Shown here piece by piece: positions 1 through 7,875 of a DNA stretch of 29,829 nt. The first letter of the stretch is position 1. Each line of letters opens with the position of its first letter. The DNA is taken from NCBI GenBank assembly GCA_020634575.1, contig JACKBM010000066.1:1-29829 (forward strand), in the 5' to 3' direction. The translations under genes and the position numbers were made by a program. Source of the stretch: Ardenticatenales bacterium. Lineage in GTDB: Bacteria > Chloroflexota > Anaerolineae > Promineifilales > Promineifilaceae. The notes under the pieces are model-generated. The model was not told where the DNA came from and searched no databases. It saw nothing but the letters and a program-made list of their open reading frames with translations.

Positions 1-10
1 GGAACCTACA

Positions 11-1375
11 ATGAAACTCTGGGGCGGCCGCTTTGCGCGGGAGACCGACGCGTTGGTGCGGCAATTTAATGACAGTATTGGCTATGATATCCGCTTCTTT
101 CAGGAGGATATCGACGGCAGCATCGCCTGGACCAAAGGATTGGTAAAGGCGGAGATTTTGACGGCAGATGAGGCGGCGGCCATCGTGGCCGGGCTGGAAG
201 AGGTTCGTAAAGAGCTTATCGAGGACCGCTTTACCGTTGCTGCCGGTGACGAGGATATTCACACGGCCGTCGAGCGGCGTATGACCGAGATTGTTGGCGC
301 CACCGGGGGCAAGCTGCATACCGGCCGGTCCCGCAACGACCAGGCCGCCACCGACTTCCGCCTCTGGATCATGCGGGCGATCGACGAGATCATCCCGGTC
401 ATCACCGAGCTGCAAGCCGCGCTCATCGACCACGCCGAAGCAAACCTCAATGTGCCCATGCCCGGCTACACCCATCTGCAACATGCCCAGCCGGTCACCT
501 GGGGCCATTTCCTGCTTTCCCATTTCTGGCCGCTGGTGCGCGACAAAGCGCGCTTCGTCGCCGCCCGCCACACCGCCGATGAGCTGCCGCTCGGCTCGGC
601 CGCCCTCGCCGGCACCGGCTTCCCCATCGACCGCGACCTGCTGGCGGACGCGCTCGGTTTCAGCCGCATCACCCAGAACAGCCTCGACGCCGTCTCCAAC
701 CGGGATTACGTGGCTGATTTCCTCTACGCCGCCTCGATGCTGGGGCTGCACCTCAGCCGCCTGTCGGAGCAGTTGATTCTGTTCAGCAGCCAGGAATTTG
801 GCTTCGTGCGGTTGGATGATGCCTACAGCACCGGCTCCAGCCTGATGCCGCAGAAGAAAAACCCGGACACGCTTGAGCTGACCCGGGGCAAGGCGGGGCG
901 CCTGTTGGGCAACATGGTCGGCTTGCTGGCGACCATCAAAGGTCTGCCCTCTTCTTATGATAAAGATTTGCAGGAGGACAAAGAGCCAGTGTTCGACACG
1001 TTCGACACCATCATGGTGATGGTGCCGGTGATGACGGGATTGATCAAGACGTTGACGATCCGGCCGGAACGAATGGCGGCCCAACTGGAGCCCAACCTGC
1101 TGGCCACCGACCTGGCCGACTACCTGGTCAAACGCGGCGTCCCCTTCCGCAACGCCCACCACATCGTCGGCGCCGTGGTCCAGCTCGCCGAATCCCAGAA
1201 CATGGCCATGACCGATTTCACCCTGGAAGACCTCGAGGAGATCTCCGAACATTTCGGCCCGGACGTGACTGACGTCTTCAACTTCACCTCGTCCCTGGCC
1301 ACCCGCACCGTCACCGGCGGCACCGCCCCGGCGGCCCTCCAGGCCCAACTCACCCACGCCCGCGCCACCCTGTAA
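11..1375 (+). CDS. argH: Argininosuccinate lyase
   Basis: Splits L-argininosuccinate into arginine and fumarate, the last step of arginine synthesis; a cytosolic homotetramer in this family. The 454-residue product has the usual full length. Visible family blocks are the N-terminal KLWGGRF, HTGRSRNDQ at residues 103-111, the THLQHAQP histidine block around 154-161, and the fumarase/aspartase-superfamily signature GSSLMPQKKNP at 275-285, whose serine is the catalytic base. The start follows a GGA-type ribosome site cut by the window edge. A perfect 9-base-pair hairpin begins one base after the stop codon. Other arginine genes would be expected upstream, outside the window. Function is very secure. 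Confidence 0.98.
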   Translation: MKLWGGRFARETDALVRQFNDSIGYDIRFFQEDIDGSIAWTKGLVKAEILTADEAAAIVAGLEEVRKELIEDRFTVAAGDEDIHTAVERRMTEIVGATGGKLHTGRSRNDQAATDFRLWIMRAIDEIIPVITELQAALIDHAEANLNVPMPGYTHLQHAQPVTWGHFLLSHFWPLVRDKARFVAARHTADELPLGSAALAGTGFPIDRDLLADALGFSRITQNSLDAVSNRDYVADFLYAASMLGLHLSRLSEQLILFSSQEFGFVRLDDAYSTGSSLMPQKKNPDTLELTRGKAGRLLGNMVGLLATIKGLPSSYDKDLQEDKEPVFDTFDTIMVMVPVMTGLIKTLTIRPERMAAQLEPNLLATDLADYLVKRGVPFRNAHHIVGAVVQLAESQNMAMTDFTLEDLEEISEHFGPDVTDVFNFTSSLATRTVTGGTAPAALQAQLTHARATL

Positions 1376-1396
1376 AGACGCCCCGCTGGGGCGTCT
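1376..1396 (+). terminator. 9-bp hairpin directly after argH
   Basis: AGACGCCCC and GGGGCGTCT pair perfectly around a GCT loop, starting on the base after the argH stop. There is no T-tract, so it may be a transcript-end stabiliser or Rho-linked end rather than a classical intrinsic terminator. Related GTCTC hairpin units follow downstream to about 1544. Confidence 0.5.
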
Positions 1397-1544
1397 CACT
1401 GCCGCTGGGGCGTCTCCGTGCTGCCGGCGGGTCTCACCACCACTGGTGCGTCTCACTGCCGTCGGCACGCGCCAACGCCGCTCGCTGCCGAGCCCAGACA
1501 CGACGCGTGTGCACGCAACGGGAGACGCGCCAGCGGCGCGTCTC
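1385..1544. repeat. GTCTC-rich degenerate repeat cluster
   Basis: Between argH and the acyltransferase the block CTGGGGCGTCTCACTGCCG recurs in degenerate form about four times (near 1386, 1404, 1440 and 1450). It ends in a second perfect hairpin at 1522-1544: a ten-base stem GAGACGCGCC/GGCGCGTCTC around AGC, the same stem-loop design as the one at 1376. It has no coding look, although an in-frame extension of the downstream gene runs through it. Confidence 0.55.
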
Positions 1545-1585
1545 TGCTAACCAAAACGGCCAAAATGGGGCATAATCCTCCGGCC

Positions 1586-2761
1586 ATGGCTGCCTCCCGT
1601 CCCCAACTGTCGACCCTCACCTTTCCGGCCCTGACCGGGTTGCGCGCCCTGGCTGCGGCGCTGGTCTTCTTCTTCCATTGGTTTTTTACCCACGCTGATC
1701 GTCTGCCACTGCTGCTGCGTGCGCCATTTGCAGTTGGCTATGTCGGTGTACCGATCTTTTTTGCCCTATCCGGTTTTCTGATCACACTGCGTTATGGGCC
1801 GCTATTTTTGGACGACGAAAAATGGGGTTGGGCCGCTTATGGGCGTTATTACTGGCGTCGAATCATCCGTATCGTGCCCCTTTATCTGCTGGTGTTGCTC
1901 CTGTTCGTCTTTGCTTTTGGCCGGCCCAAGAACATGATGCCGGCTGACGCCCGGCAAACCGTTATCCTGCTCACGCTGAGCCAGGCGTTCTTTGTCGACA
2001 CTCGTCTGATTGGTACGACCGTGGGTTGGACGTTGACGCTGGAGATGGTTTATTACGCCCTGGCACCGCTTCTGGTTCGCTTTGTGGGCGTGGAACAGCC
2101 CTGGTTGCGGCTTTGGGGGCGTACAGTCCTGTTGTTGGCGCTTGGTCTGCTGCTGGTCTGGGGGCTGGCGCAGGTACCGGCCGGTGCCCACCCGCATCTC
2201 TTCCTCGCCGGAGAACCGCTGCCGCTCATTACCCATTACTCGTTTTGGGGCCAGCTTGGCGCTTTTTTATCTGGCCAGCTGGCCGCTACCGCCTTGCTAC
2301 AGAAGCAAACGCGCAACCGGTTGGCGGGGTGGGGCGCCAGCCTGAGCAATGGGGCAACGGTGGCCCTCTATGGCGCCCTGGTCTGGCTGGCGCTGGACGA
2401 TGGTGAGCTGGGATCCGCAAGCAACCATGCGCTTGTCCTGCTTATCGCCTGCCTGGCGAGCGTCTTGATCCTGGGACTGGCGCTTCTCCGCCTCCAGGAT
2501 AGCTCGACGTTGCTGACCAGGGTATTGCGCAGCCGGCTGCTGGTCTACCTGGGTCTCATTTCGTTTGCGCTCTACCTGGTCCAGCTCACCGAACCCGTGC
2601 AATGGCTCTACTGGGTTGGCCTGGGCGTCCACGCGGGCGTCGAGGACCAGGTGTGGCGGGCCGTGCTGCTCTATGGCCTGGTTACCGGGCTGGCTTTGCT
2701 GCTTTTTGAGCTGGTCGAAAAACCGCTGCACCAGCGCCTGCGCCGGTATTTCAGACGCTAG
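1586..2761 (+). CDS. Membrane O-acyltransferase, acyltransferase-3 (OafA/YrhL) family
   Basis: A polytopic inner-membrane protein of about 391 residues that in this family moves acyl groups onto cell-surface glycans or lipids. Family features are LTGLRALAAALVFFFHWF near the N-terminus with the conserved histidine, IFFALSGFLIT, the arginine-rich RRIIRIVPLYL loop, LTLEMVYYALAPL, and about ten hydrophobic segments. The reading frame is open from 1418, but the first ~55 codons cross the repeat spacer and are low complexity, so I start at 1586 (an alternative ATG is at 1565). There is no Shine-Dalgarno; a CATAAT box at 1571-1576 could give a leaderless or near-leaderless mRNA. The acceptor substrate cannot be read from sequence. 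The gene ends convergently, 41 bases from the next. Confidence 0.88.
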   Translation: MAASRPQLSTLTFPALTGLRALAAALVFFFHWFFTHADRLPLLLRAPFAVGYVGVPIFFALSGFLITLRYGPLFLDDEKWGWAAYGRYYWRRIIRIVPLYLLVLLLFVFAFGRPKNMMPADARQTVILLTLSQAFFVDTRLIGTTVGWTLTLEMVYYALAPLLVRFVGVEQPWLRLWGRTVLLLALGLLLVWGLAQVPAGAHPHLFLAGEPLPLITHYSFWGQLGAFLSGQLAATALLQKQTRNRLAGWGASLSNGATVALYGALVWLALDDGELGSASNHALVLLIACLASVLILGLALLRLQDSSTLLTRVLRSRLLVYLGLISFALYLVQLTEPVQWLYWVGLGVHAGVEDQVWRAVLLYGLVTGLALLLFELVEKPLHQRLRRYFRR

Positions 2762-2802
2762 TTACTCTGCCTGCCAGTTCCTTCCGGAACACGACAAATC
2801 CG

Positions 2803-3729
2803 TTAAGCGGGGCTCTGCTCAGCCAGCCGGCGGCTATTGTCTGCGAAAAGGCGCCTGACCTCCGTCTCGCTGAAGCCGGCTGCCAATGCCTGATCTGCCC
2901 CCAGCGCCAGCCCATCCTCAATCGGCGGCATACTGGGCTGGCCCAGGTCGGAGGCGAAGTAACATTGCTCAATGCCTGTGTAGCGAATATTGTCGAATAC
3001 CAGCTCCCACGAATATTTCTGGAAATAAATTGAGGCGATGGTGTGCTCCAGGAAGGCGCCACGCTCGGCCAGGGCCGCCTGATCGGGGGCCGACAGGTTC
3101 TGTGAGGGGAACTCCGGATGGGTGATGGTCATGCGTTTGACGCCTTCCTCCAGGGCGGCGTCGACCACGGCGAAGATCTCGTCCCGGTTGAGATGAGCGG
3201 TGGCCAGGATGAGATCATGTTTGGCGATGGAACGGAGCACGGCCCGCGTCTCAGGCAACACCTGACCGGCCTCATCGACCACCGGTACAGCCTCGCTGAA
3301 TACCCCTTCATCGCGCAGTTGGTGCTGCATGTGGGCCCAGAAGGGGATATTGGCGCCTGGCACCGGCGGCCGTCGCCCGACAGGTTCATTTTCGGCATCA
3401 ACAGTTGGGAACCAGACCAGGCTGGCCCCTTCGCGGGCTGCCATCTCTACTGCCAGCGGATTCATGCCGCCGACCGCCTGGTTGAGGCAGATGGCGCCCA
3501 TAGTCCGTACTTCCGGCACCAGGTAGCGCGTCAAAGCGGCCCGGCCAGATGTGGGCGCATAATGGGATTTGATGACAAAGCCGCCCAGACCTTGCTCCCG
3601 AAACCGTTGCGCGGTTTCGATGTCGTTGTTGATACGGCGAATCACGTCGGGGCCGGTGTGAACGTGCATGTCGTAGGCGCCGCGCACCAGCTCGCGAGCC
3701 CGATCTGAAGGTTGGGGATGGTTGCTCAT
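2803..3729 (-). CDS. DUF6282-type metal-dependent hydrolase-like protein
   Basis: A 308-residue cytosolic protein with the look of an amidohydrolase/PHP-type TIM barrel. DMHVHTGPD at 20-28 gives the HxH pair, a THPE histidine sits in the middle, and SDLGQ near the C-terminus gives the late aspartate typical of metal-binding barrels. I assign it to the DUF6282 group from its overall pattern; substrate and reaction are unknown to me. A GGAG site lies nine bases before the ATG. It is divergent from the BtpA-like gene (114 bases between starts) and convergent with the acyltransferase. Pairing of two barrel proteins suggests shared small-molecule metabolism, but this is only an inference from position. 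Confidence 0.75.
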   Translation of the reverse strand: MSNHPQPSDRARELVRGAYDMHVHTGPDVIRRINNDIETAQRFREQGLGGFVIKSHYAPTSGRAALTRYLVPEVRTMGAICLNQAVGGMNPLAVEMAAREGASLVWFPTVDAENEPVGRRPPVPGANIPFWAHMQHQLRDEGVFSEAVPVVDEAGQVLPETRAVLRSIAKHDLILATAHLNRDEIFAVVDAALEEGVKRMTITHPEFPSQNLSAPDQAALAERGAFLEHTIASIYFQKYSWELVFDNIRYTGIEQCYFASDLGQPSMPPIEDGLALGADQALAAGFSETEVRRLFADNSRRLAEQSPA

Positions 3730-3829
3730 GGCTTATTTCTCCGCACAATCTGGGCGCTGCGCCCTGCCTGCTACTTAAACTTGCGCCATTTTAACGCGTC
3801 CGCCCCCGGCTGGCAGCGCGAAACTGGGT

Positions 3830-3835
3830 TATAGT
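3830..3835 (+). promoter_or_regulatory. Putative -10 box for the BtpA-like gene
   Basis: TATAGT lies eight bases before the ATG at 3844, and there is no ribosome-binding site between them. This geometry suggests a transcript with almost no leader. No good -35 hexamer is visible, so confidence is limited. Confidence 0.4.
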
Positions 3836-3843
3836 ACGCGGCT

Positions 3844-4554
3844 ATGAGCAAATTGAGTCAGCAATTTTCCCGCCAGCACGTTTTGCTGCCGGTCATTCAC
3901 GCCATCACAACTGAACAAGCGTTGCGCAATGCCCAAATCGCCCGCGACAATGGTGCGGATGGCGTCTTTGTCATCAACCACGAGATCGATGGCCAGCGGC
4001 CCCTTGATTTCCGCGCGCTGCTGGCACTGCGTAGCGCAGTTGCCGCTGCGCTCCCCGGCTTCTGGGTCGGCGTCAACTGCCTGGACCTGTCGGCCGCCGA
4101 GGTGTTCACCGCGGTTGACAATAATGTGCCCGGTGTTTGGACCGACAATGCCCACATCGACGATGCAGATGGCGAATTGCAGGCTGCTAAAGCAGTTGAT
4201 GCAAAACGCCAGGGTTACGCTGGGCTTTATTTTGGCGGAGTCGCCTTCAAATACCAGGCGCCGGTGGCCGATGAAGCCGTGACTGCAGCCCGATCTCGAG
4301 CGCATATGGATGTGGTCACGACGAGTGGTGCCGCGACCGGCAGCCCGGCCGATATGGCCAAAATCCACCGTATGAACGCCGCCCTGGCCGGGCACCCGCT
4401 TGGTATCGCCAGCGGTATCACCCCCGAAAATGTCGCCGCCTATCTGCCCTACGTCAGCTGTTTCCTGGTGGCAACTGGCATCAGCCGTACCTTTACCGAG
4501 CTGGACCCCGCCCGCGTCCGTCTCCTGGCCGACCTCATCCGCGCGGCCGGCTGA
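3844..4554 (+). CDS. BtpA/SgcQ-like TIM-barrel protein
   Basis: A 236-residue cytosolic protein resembling the BtpA/SgcQ phosphate-binding barrel group. Strand-like blocks LLPVIHAIT, NGADGVFVINHEIDG, WVGVNCLDLS, GLYFGGVAFKYQ, DVVTTSGAATGSPADMAKI and LGIASGITPENVAAYLPYVSCFLVATGIS follow one another. The last two match the TSG-TG and ASG-TPEN phosphate-binding loops of that family. BtpA stabilises photosystem I in cyanobacteria, but most homologues in heterotrophs have no known function, so I give no reaction. The length is near the family norm. The gene is monocistronic and ends just before a CACGGATT-type hairpin repeat shared with the convergent serine hydrolase gene. Confidence 0.72.
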   Translation: MSKLSQQFSRQHVLLPVIHAITTEQALRNAQIARDNGADGVFVINHEIDGQRPLDFRALLALRSAVAAALPGFWVGVNCLDLSAAEVFTAVDNNVPGVWTDNAHIDDADGELQAAKAVDAKRQGYAGLYFGGVAFKYQAPVADEAVTAARSRAHMDVVTTSGAATGSPADMAKIHRMNAALAGHPLGIASGITPENVAAYLPYVSCFLVATGISRTFTELDPARVRLLADLIRAAG

Positions 4555-4594
4555 GACCTTGGCTCGAAACCACTGCGGCTCGCAGAAAAGAGAA

Positions 4595-4662
4595 GCCACG
4601 GATTTACACGGATTTGGCACGGATTCATCCAGAAAAAAACAAAATCCGTGTAAATCCGTGGC
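4595..4662. repeat. CACGGATT-type intergenic inverted repeat, copy 1
   Basis: A 68-base element begins GCCACGGATTTACACGGATT and ends with its near complement, with an A-rich centre. It lies between convergent genes and could serve as a two-way terminator. Two further copies are at 6416-6497 and 7710-7791. Translating it gives the short ATDLHGF-type peptides often misannotated as genes. Confidence 0.85.
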
Positions 4663-4689
4663 CAATTCTGCCTGACAAACTGTTACGAA

Positions 4690-6306
4690 TTAGCCCTCAA
4701 TCGAGATGTCGGCAAGCATAGGTGGGTCGCTGGGGGTGATGGTCAGGCTCATCTCAAGGTAGGGTAGGCCGCTGCTGTCTACGTAGGTGAGGATGAGGGT
4801 GTCGCCGGCGACGCCGACGGAACTGAGGGTGGCGGAGCGCAGCAACTCCTGTAAGTCACTCATGATTGCCAGATGCCCATCCAGGTCAGCAAAGCCCATT
4901 AGCTCAGACGCGTAGGTGTTCTCGATGAAAGCAGTACGAAGGGCGACATCGTCGCTGTTAATGGCAGCCAGGAACTCAGCGACGAGCTGACCGGCCGGTG
5001 TCGCCGGCAGTTCAGCCGCCTCAGTCTCCACAACCAGGATGGGCGGAGCCGGCACATAGTCCGGATCGTGGATGATCTGCGCCAGCTCAGACGCCCAATT
5101 CCGCTGGGGGCGGGTCAGACCGTTCGTGGCGATGAAAATGAAGATCTGTTCTTCGGGAAAATCCCAGTAATCGGCATAAAAGATGCCGTTCCCGCCATTG
5201 TGCGTGATCAGCGTCGTGCCCCGAGTAGTCTGGATGATCACCCAGCCGTAGGCATAGTAGCTAGAGCCAGCTTCATCCTCCGGGACATAAGGGGTCAACA
5301 GCTTTTCGCGTGCCGCAGCCGAAAGGACTGTGTCCCCCTGCAAAGCCAAATGCCAGCGGTACATGTCATTGGCCGTCGAGAGGATGCCGCCATTACCACG
5401 CAAATGCCAGTATGGGCCATCTTCCGCCCAGGGCAGCTGGTTGGGTTTGCCAACGGGCTGGCCGTCCCGGTAACCGGTGGCGATGACGCTGTTGGACCAA
5501 TCGGGCAGAAGATAACCGGTGTGAAGCATACCGGCCGGTAAAAACAGCGCCTCGTGCAGATAAGCCTCATAACTCTGGCCGCTGACCAATTCGATGATTG
5601 CTGCCAGCAAGCTGTAGCCCACATTGCTGTAGAGGTAAGCTTCGCCGGGCGCGTGCTCCAACGGGGTGTTCAGTGCCAGATCAATATACTCAGCGCGGAG
5701 AATGGGCGCATAATCGTCACCCAGCGCTTCCGGCAGGCCAGCGCTGTGGGTGAGGAGCTGGTGCAGGGTGATGCCAGCTTTATCGGCTGGGGCGTCCGGG
5801 AAAAAGTCGCCCAGCGTATCCTCGGTGCTGAGCAGCCCGGCCATCTCCAGCTTGAGGATGGCTGCCGCCGTAAACTGTTTTGTGATCGAACCGATATCAA
5901 AGACAGTGTCTGCATCATTGGCCAGTCCGGCCCGATCGTCGGCCTCCCCTAATCCGGTGGCGACGACGATAGTGCCGTCCAGGGCCACGAGGATCGCCCC
6001 GCGCAACCCGGCGTCCGTCTGGGCAGCGATGAACTCATTTATTCGGGCAACGCGGGCCGCGGTTGTATCTTGCGAAGCCTCGGTGCTGATGGTATCGGCC
6101 GGTGCTGGCGTTTTAGTTGGCGACGGGGTCGCGCTGGCCGATGGCTCGGGCATGGCAGCGGTGGTTGCAGTCTCAGTCGAAGAAAGAGCGGCGGTGGCGG
6201 GAACATCAGTTGCCGCGACGGTGCTGGTGGGGCTTGCGGCCTCTCCCTGGCAACCCAATAGCACCAGGCCAGCGCCAAACAAACTCAATAGTTTAAATAG
6301 CTTCAT
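4690..6306 (-). CDS. Lipoprotein serine hydrolase, class C beta-lactamase/PBP4-like fold
   Basis: A predicted lipoprotein of 538 residues. A short hydrophobic signal ends in the lipobox LVLLGC (Cys19), followed by a ~70-residue Thr/Ser/Pro/Ala-rich linker, then a serine hydrolase domain: S-x-x-K as SITK at 140-143, YSN at 226-228, and HNGG at 369-372 in place of KTG. A ~100-residue C-terminal domain follows. This fold includes D-alanyl-aminopeptidases, esterases and carboxypeptidases; true beta-lactam resistance is not implied. The start is ATG 6306, not GTG 6321, because AAAGGA lies six bases before it and would fall inside the longer frame. A TTACAG-TC-CTGTAA dyad lies ~80 bases upstream. 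The protein should sit outside the cytoplasmic membrane. Confidence 0.9.
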   Translation of the reverse strand: MKLFKLLSLFGAGLVLLGCQGEAASPTSTVAATDVPATAALSSTETATTAAMPEPSASATPSPTKTPAPADTISTEASQDTTAARVARINEFIAAQTDAGLRGAILVALDGTIVVATGLGEADDRAGLANDADTVFDIGSITKQFTAAAILKLEMAGLLSTEDTLGDFFPDAPADKAGITLHQLLTHSAGLPEALGDDYAPILRAEYIDLALNTPLEHAPGEAYLYSNVGYSLLAAIIELVSGQSYEAYLHEALFLPAGMLHTGYLLPDWSNSVIATGYRDGQPVGKPNQLPWAEDGPYWHLRGNGGILSTANDMYRWHLALQGDTVLSAAAREKLLTPYVPEDEAGSSYYAYGWVIIQTTRGTTLITHNGGNGIFYADYWDFPEEQIFIFIATNGLTRPQRNWASELAQIIHDPDYVPAPPILVVETEAAELPATPAGQLVAEFLAAINSDDVALRTAFIENTYASELMGFADLDGHLAIMSDLQELLRSATLSSVGVAGDTLILTYVDSSGLPYLEMSLTITPSDPPMLADISIEG

Positions 6307-6384
6307 CACATTTCCTTTCACTTGAACAATAATGCTGGTGAAGGAAATGTAGAGGCGCCTGATTACGGCCTGAGGTCCGGCCGG

Positions 6385-6398
6385 TTACAGTCCTGTAA
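6385..6398. promoter_or_regulatory. Small perfect dyad upstream of the serine hydrolase
   Basis: TTACAG and CTGTAA form a perfect inverted repeat around TC, 79 bases before the start codon at 6306. It is shaped like an operator half-site pair, but no clear promoter boxes accompany it, so the role is open. Confidence 0.3.
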
Positions 6399-6415
6399 TT
6401 GGCGGGAGGAAGAGG

Positions 6416-6497
6416 GCCACGGATTGGCACGGATTAAACACGGATTGGGAAATATCAAAGAAAAGAAATCCGTGACAAATCCGTGCTAATCCGTGGC
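6416..6497. repeat. CACGGATT-type intergenic inverted repeat, copy 2
   Basis: An 82-base element with GCCACGGATT and AATCCGTGGC ends, and three CACGGATT units in each arm, separated by an A-rich loop. It sits between the aminotransferase stop (6513) and the serine hydrolase start, both on the minus strand, so it could terminate the aminotransferase transcript. Confidence 0.85.
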
Positions 6498-6512
6498 TTT
6501 CCCCCAAAAAAG

Positions 6513-7691
6513 TTAATCCCGAACACCCCTTATCGCATCGCGAAAAATGCGGCCCAACGTGGCGATGCCCTGGTTGATCTCTGCCTCATTGGCCAGGGTA
6601 AAACTCAGGCGGAGTGTGTTGCGCCCACTGCCATCATGGTAAAAAGCGGCGCCGGGCATGTAGGCGACATCTTCATTCAGCGCAACTTCAAGCAAAGCTG
6701 TTGCATCCAGATGAGCGGGCAGCTCGCACCAGACAAACATGCCGCCAGTTGGGCGGGTGAATTTGACCTCAGCCGGGAACTCTCGCTCGATGGCGCTGAT
6801 CATCATGTCGCGCTGGCTCCGATAATAGGCTCGCAATTGCCCGATCTGCTGCTCCAGAAAATCATCTTCCAGGACTTCGGCCAGAAGGCGCTGCGTATAG
6901 GTCGCTGATTGCAGGTCCGTTGTCTGTTTGGCCGTCAGCAGCTTGCCAAAAGCCCAATCAGGGGCAATGACCCAGGCGAGCCGCAGGCCGGGCGCCATGA
7001 TTTTGGAGAAGGTGCTGGCGTAAATGACGTGTTCCGGCGCCAGCTCAAGGAGATTCGGCAGGCGTTCGCCTTCAAAGCGTAGCTCGCCGTAGGGATCGTC
7101 CTCAAGGATTGGCACATCGTATTGCTGCGCCAGGCTAGCGAGCTGCCGGCGGCGCGCCAGACTCATGTTGATGCCGGTCGGGTTCATGTAGTTGGGGATG
7201 GCGTAGACCAGGCGCGGCTCCTGGGCCATCGCTGCCGCCAGGGCATCCGGCAGCATCCCCTCTTCGTCACAGGGTACGGTCAAGAATTCGGCGCCGTAAA
7301 CGGCAAAGGTGCCCAGGGCGCCGGCATAGGTTGGCGCGGCAATAACCACTTTGTCGCCTGGCATGATAAACAGTTTGCCCGCCAGGTCCAGCGCCTGCTG
7401 CGAGCCGGAAATGATCAGCACATTGTCCGTTTTGACGCCGTGACGCTCAGCCACCCAACTCAGTAGTGATTCATAGCCCTGCGAGTTGCCATATTGCAGC
7501 GCGTCCGGCCCCATCGTCGCAAAAATCTGACCGGCCTGGTACCCAATTGCCGCCATCGGAAACAACTCCGGCACCGGCTGGCCGGCAATAAACGGGATGA
7601 CCCCCGGCCGGTTGCCCCGCTGCAAAATATCCCGTATGGCCAACGGCTGCATCCGCCGGGCCCTATCCGAAAAATGACGCTCCATCGACAT
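6513..7691 (-). CDS. PLP-dependent aminotransferase, fold type I (MocR/LysN-like)
   Basis: A cytosolic aminotransferase of 392 residues, close to the 2-aminoadipate (LysN), ARO8 and MocR C-terminal group. Visible motifs are SGSQQALDL at 95-103 (phosphate cup), NYMNPTG at 167-173 with Asn170, EDDPYGE at 197-203 with Asp and Tyr201 to the cofactor, STFSK with Schiff-base Lys230, and Arg237 in GLRLAW. No N-terminal GntR helix-turn-helix is present. The frame is open upstream to 7859, but AAAAAAGGAG lies eight bases before ATG 7691 and the upstream part is repeat DNA, so the shorter start is chosen. The likely substrates are aromatic or branched-chain amino acids or aminoadipate; the sequence does not settle this. 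Confidence 0.93.
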   Translation of the reverse strand: MSMERHFSDRARRMQPLAIRDILQRGNRPGVIPFIAGQPVPELFPMAAIGYQAGQIFATMGPDALQYGNSQGYESLLSWVAERHGVKTDNVLIISGSQQALDLAGKLFIMPGDKVVIAAPTYAGALGTFAVYGAEFLTVPCDEEGMLPDALAAAMAQEPRLVYAIPNYMNPTGINMSLARRRQLASLAQQYDVPILEDDPYGELRFEGERLPNLLELAPEHVIYASTFSKIMAPGLRLAWVIAPDWAFGKLLTAKQTTDLQSATYTQRLLAEVLEDDFLEQQIGQLRAYYRSQRDMMISAIEREFPAEVKFTRPTGGMFVWCELPAHLDATALLEVALNEDVAYMPGAAFYHDGSGRNTLRLSFTLANEAEINQGIATLGRIFRDAIRGVRD

Positions 7692-7709
7692 GTTGATGAC
7701 TCCTTTTTT

Positions 7710-7791
7710 GCCACGGATTAGCACGGATTTGTCACGGATTTCTTTTCCTTGATTTTTCCAAATCCGTGTTGAATCCGTGTAAATCCGTGGC
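7710..7791. repeat. CACGGATT-type intergenic inverted repeat, copy 3
   Basis: An 82-base element with the same terminal sequence as the other two copies and three repeat units per arm. It lies in the 5' leader of the aminotransferase, and its edge is directly beside the AAAAAAGGAG ribosome site. A hairpin here could therefore affect translation. Unlike copies 1 and 2 it lies upstream of genes on both sides. Confidence 0.85.
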
Positions 7792-7840
7792 CAACCTCTT
7801 CCCCTTGAGAATAACGCCGGGGGTGCGAGGTGTCGAGGGT

Positions 7841-7869
7841 TTGCCGGGGTGGGGGGCATGGCGGATAAT
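7841..7869 (+). promoter_or_regulatory. Promoter for a leaderless radical SAM mRNA
   Basis: TTGCCG at 7841-7846 and GATAAT at 7864-7869 are 17 bases apart. The -10 box is followed by six bases and then ATG 7876, so transcription would begin on or beside the start codon. This is the same geometry as the arsR promoter at 16892. Confidence 0.55.
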
Positions 7870-7875
7870 CGGCTT

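Noticed and set aside
1418..1585. N-terminal extension of the acyltransferase
   Set aside because: It translates the hairpin-repeat spacer into Ala/Arg/Thr-rich sequence lacking family similarity.
3829..4665. Open frame antisense to the BtpA-like gene
   Set aside because: It starts in a CACGGATT repeat (ATDLHGF peptide) and mirrors a gene with clear family motifs.
4690..6306. Antibiotic-resistance beta-lactamase
   Set aside because: A lipoprotein with a long linker, HNGG instead of KTG and an extra C-terminal domain fits the broad class C-like esterase/peptidase group better.
4595..7791. CACGGATT repeats as a CRISPR array
   Set aside because: The elements are kilobases apart, internally palindromic and without regular spacers or cas genes.
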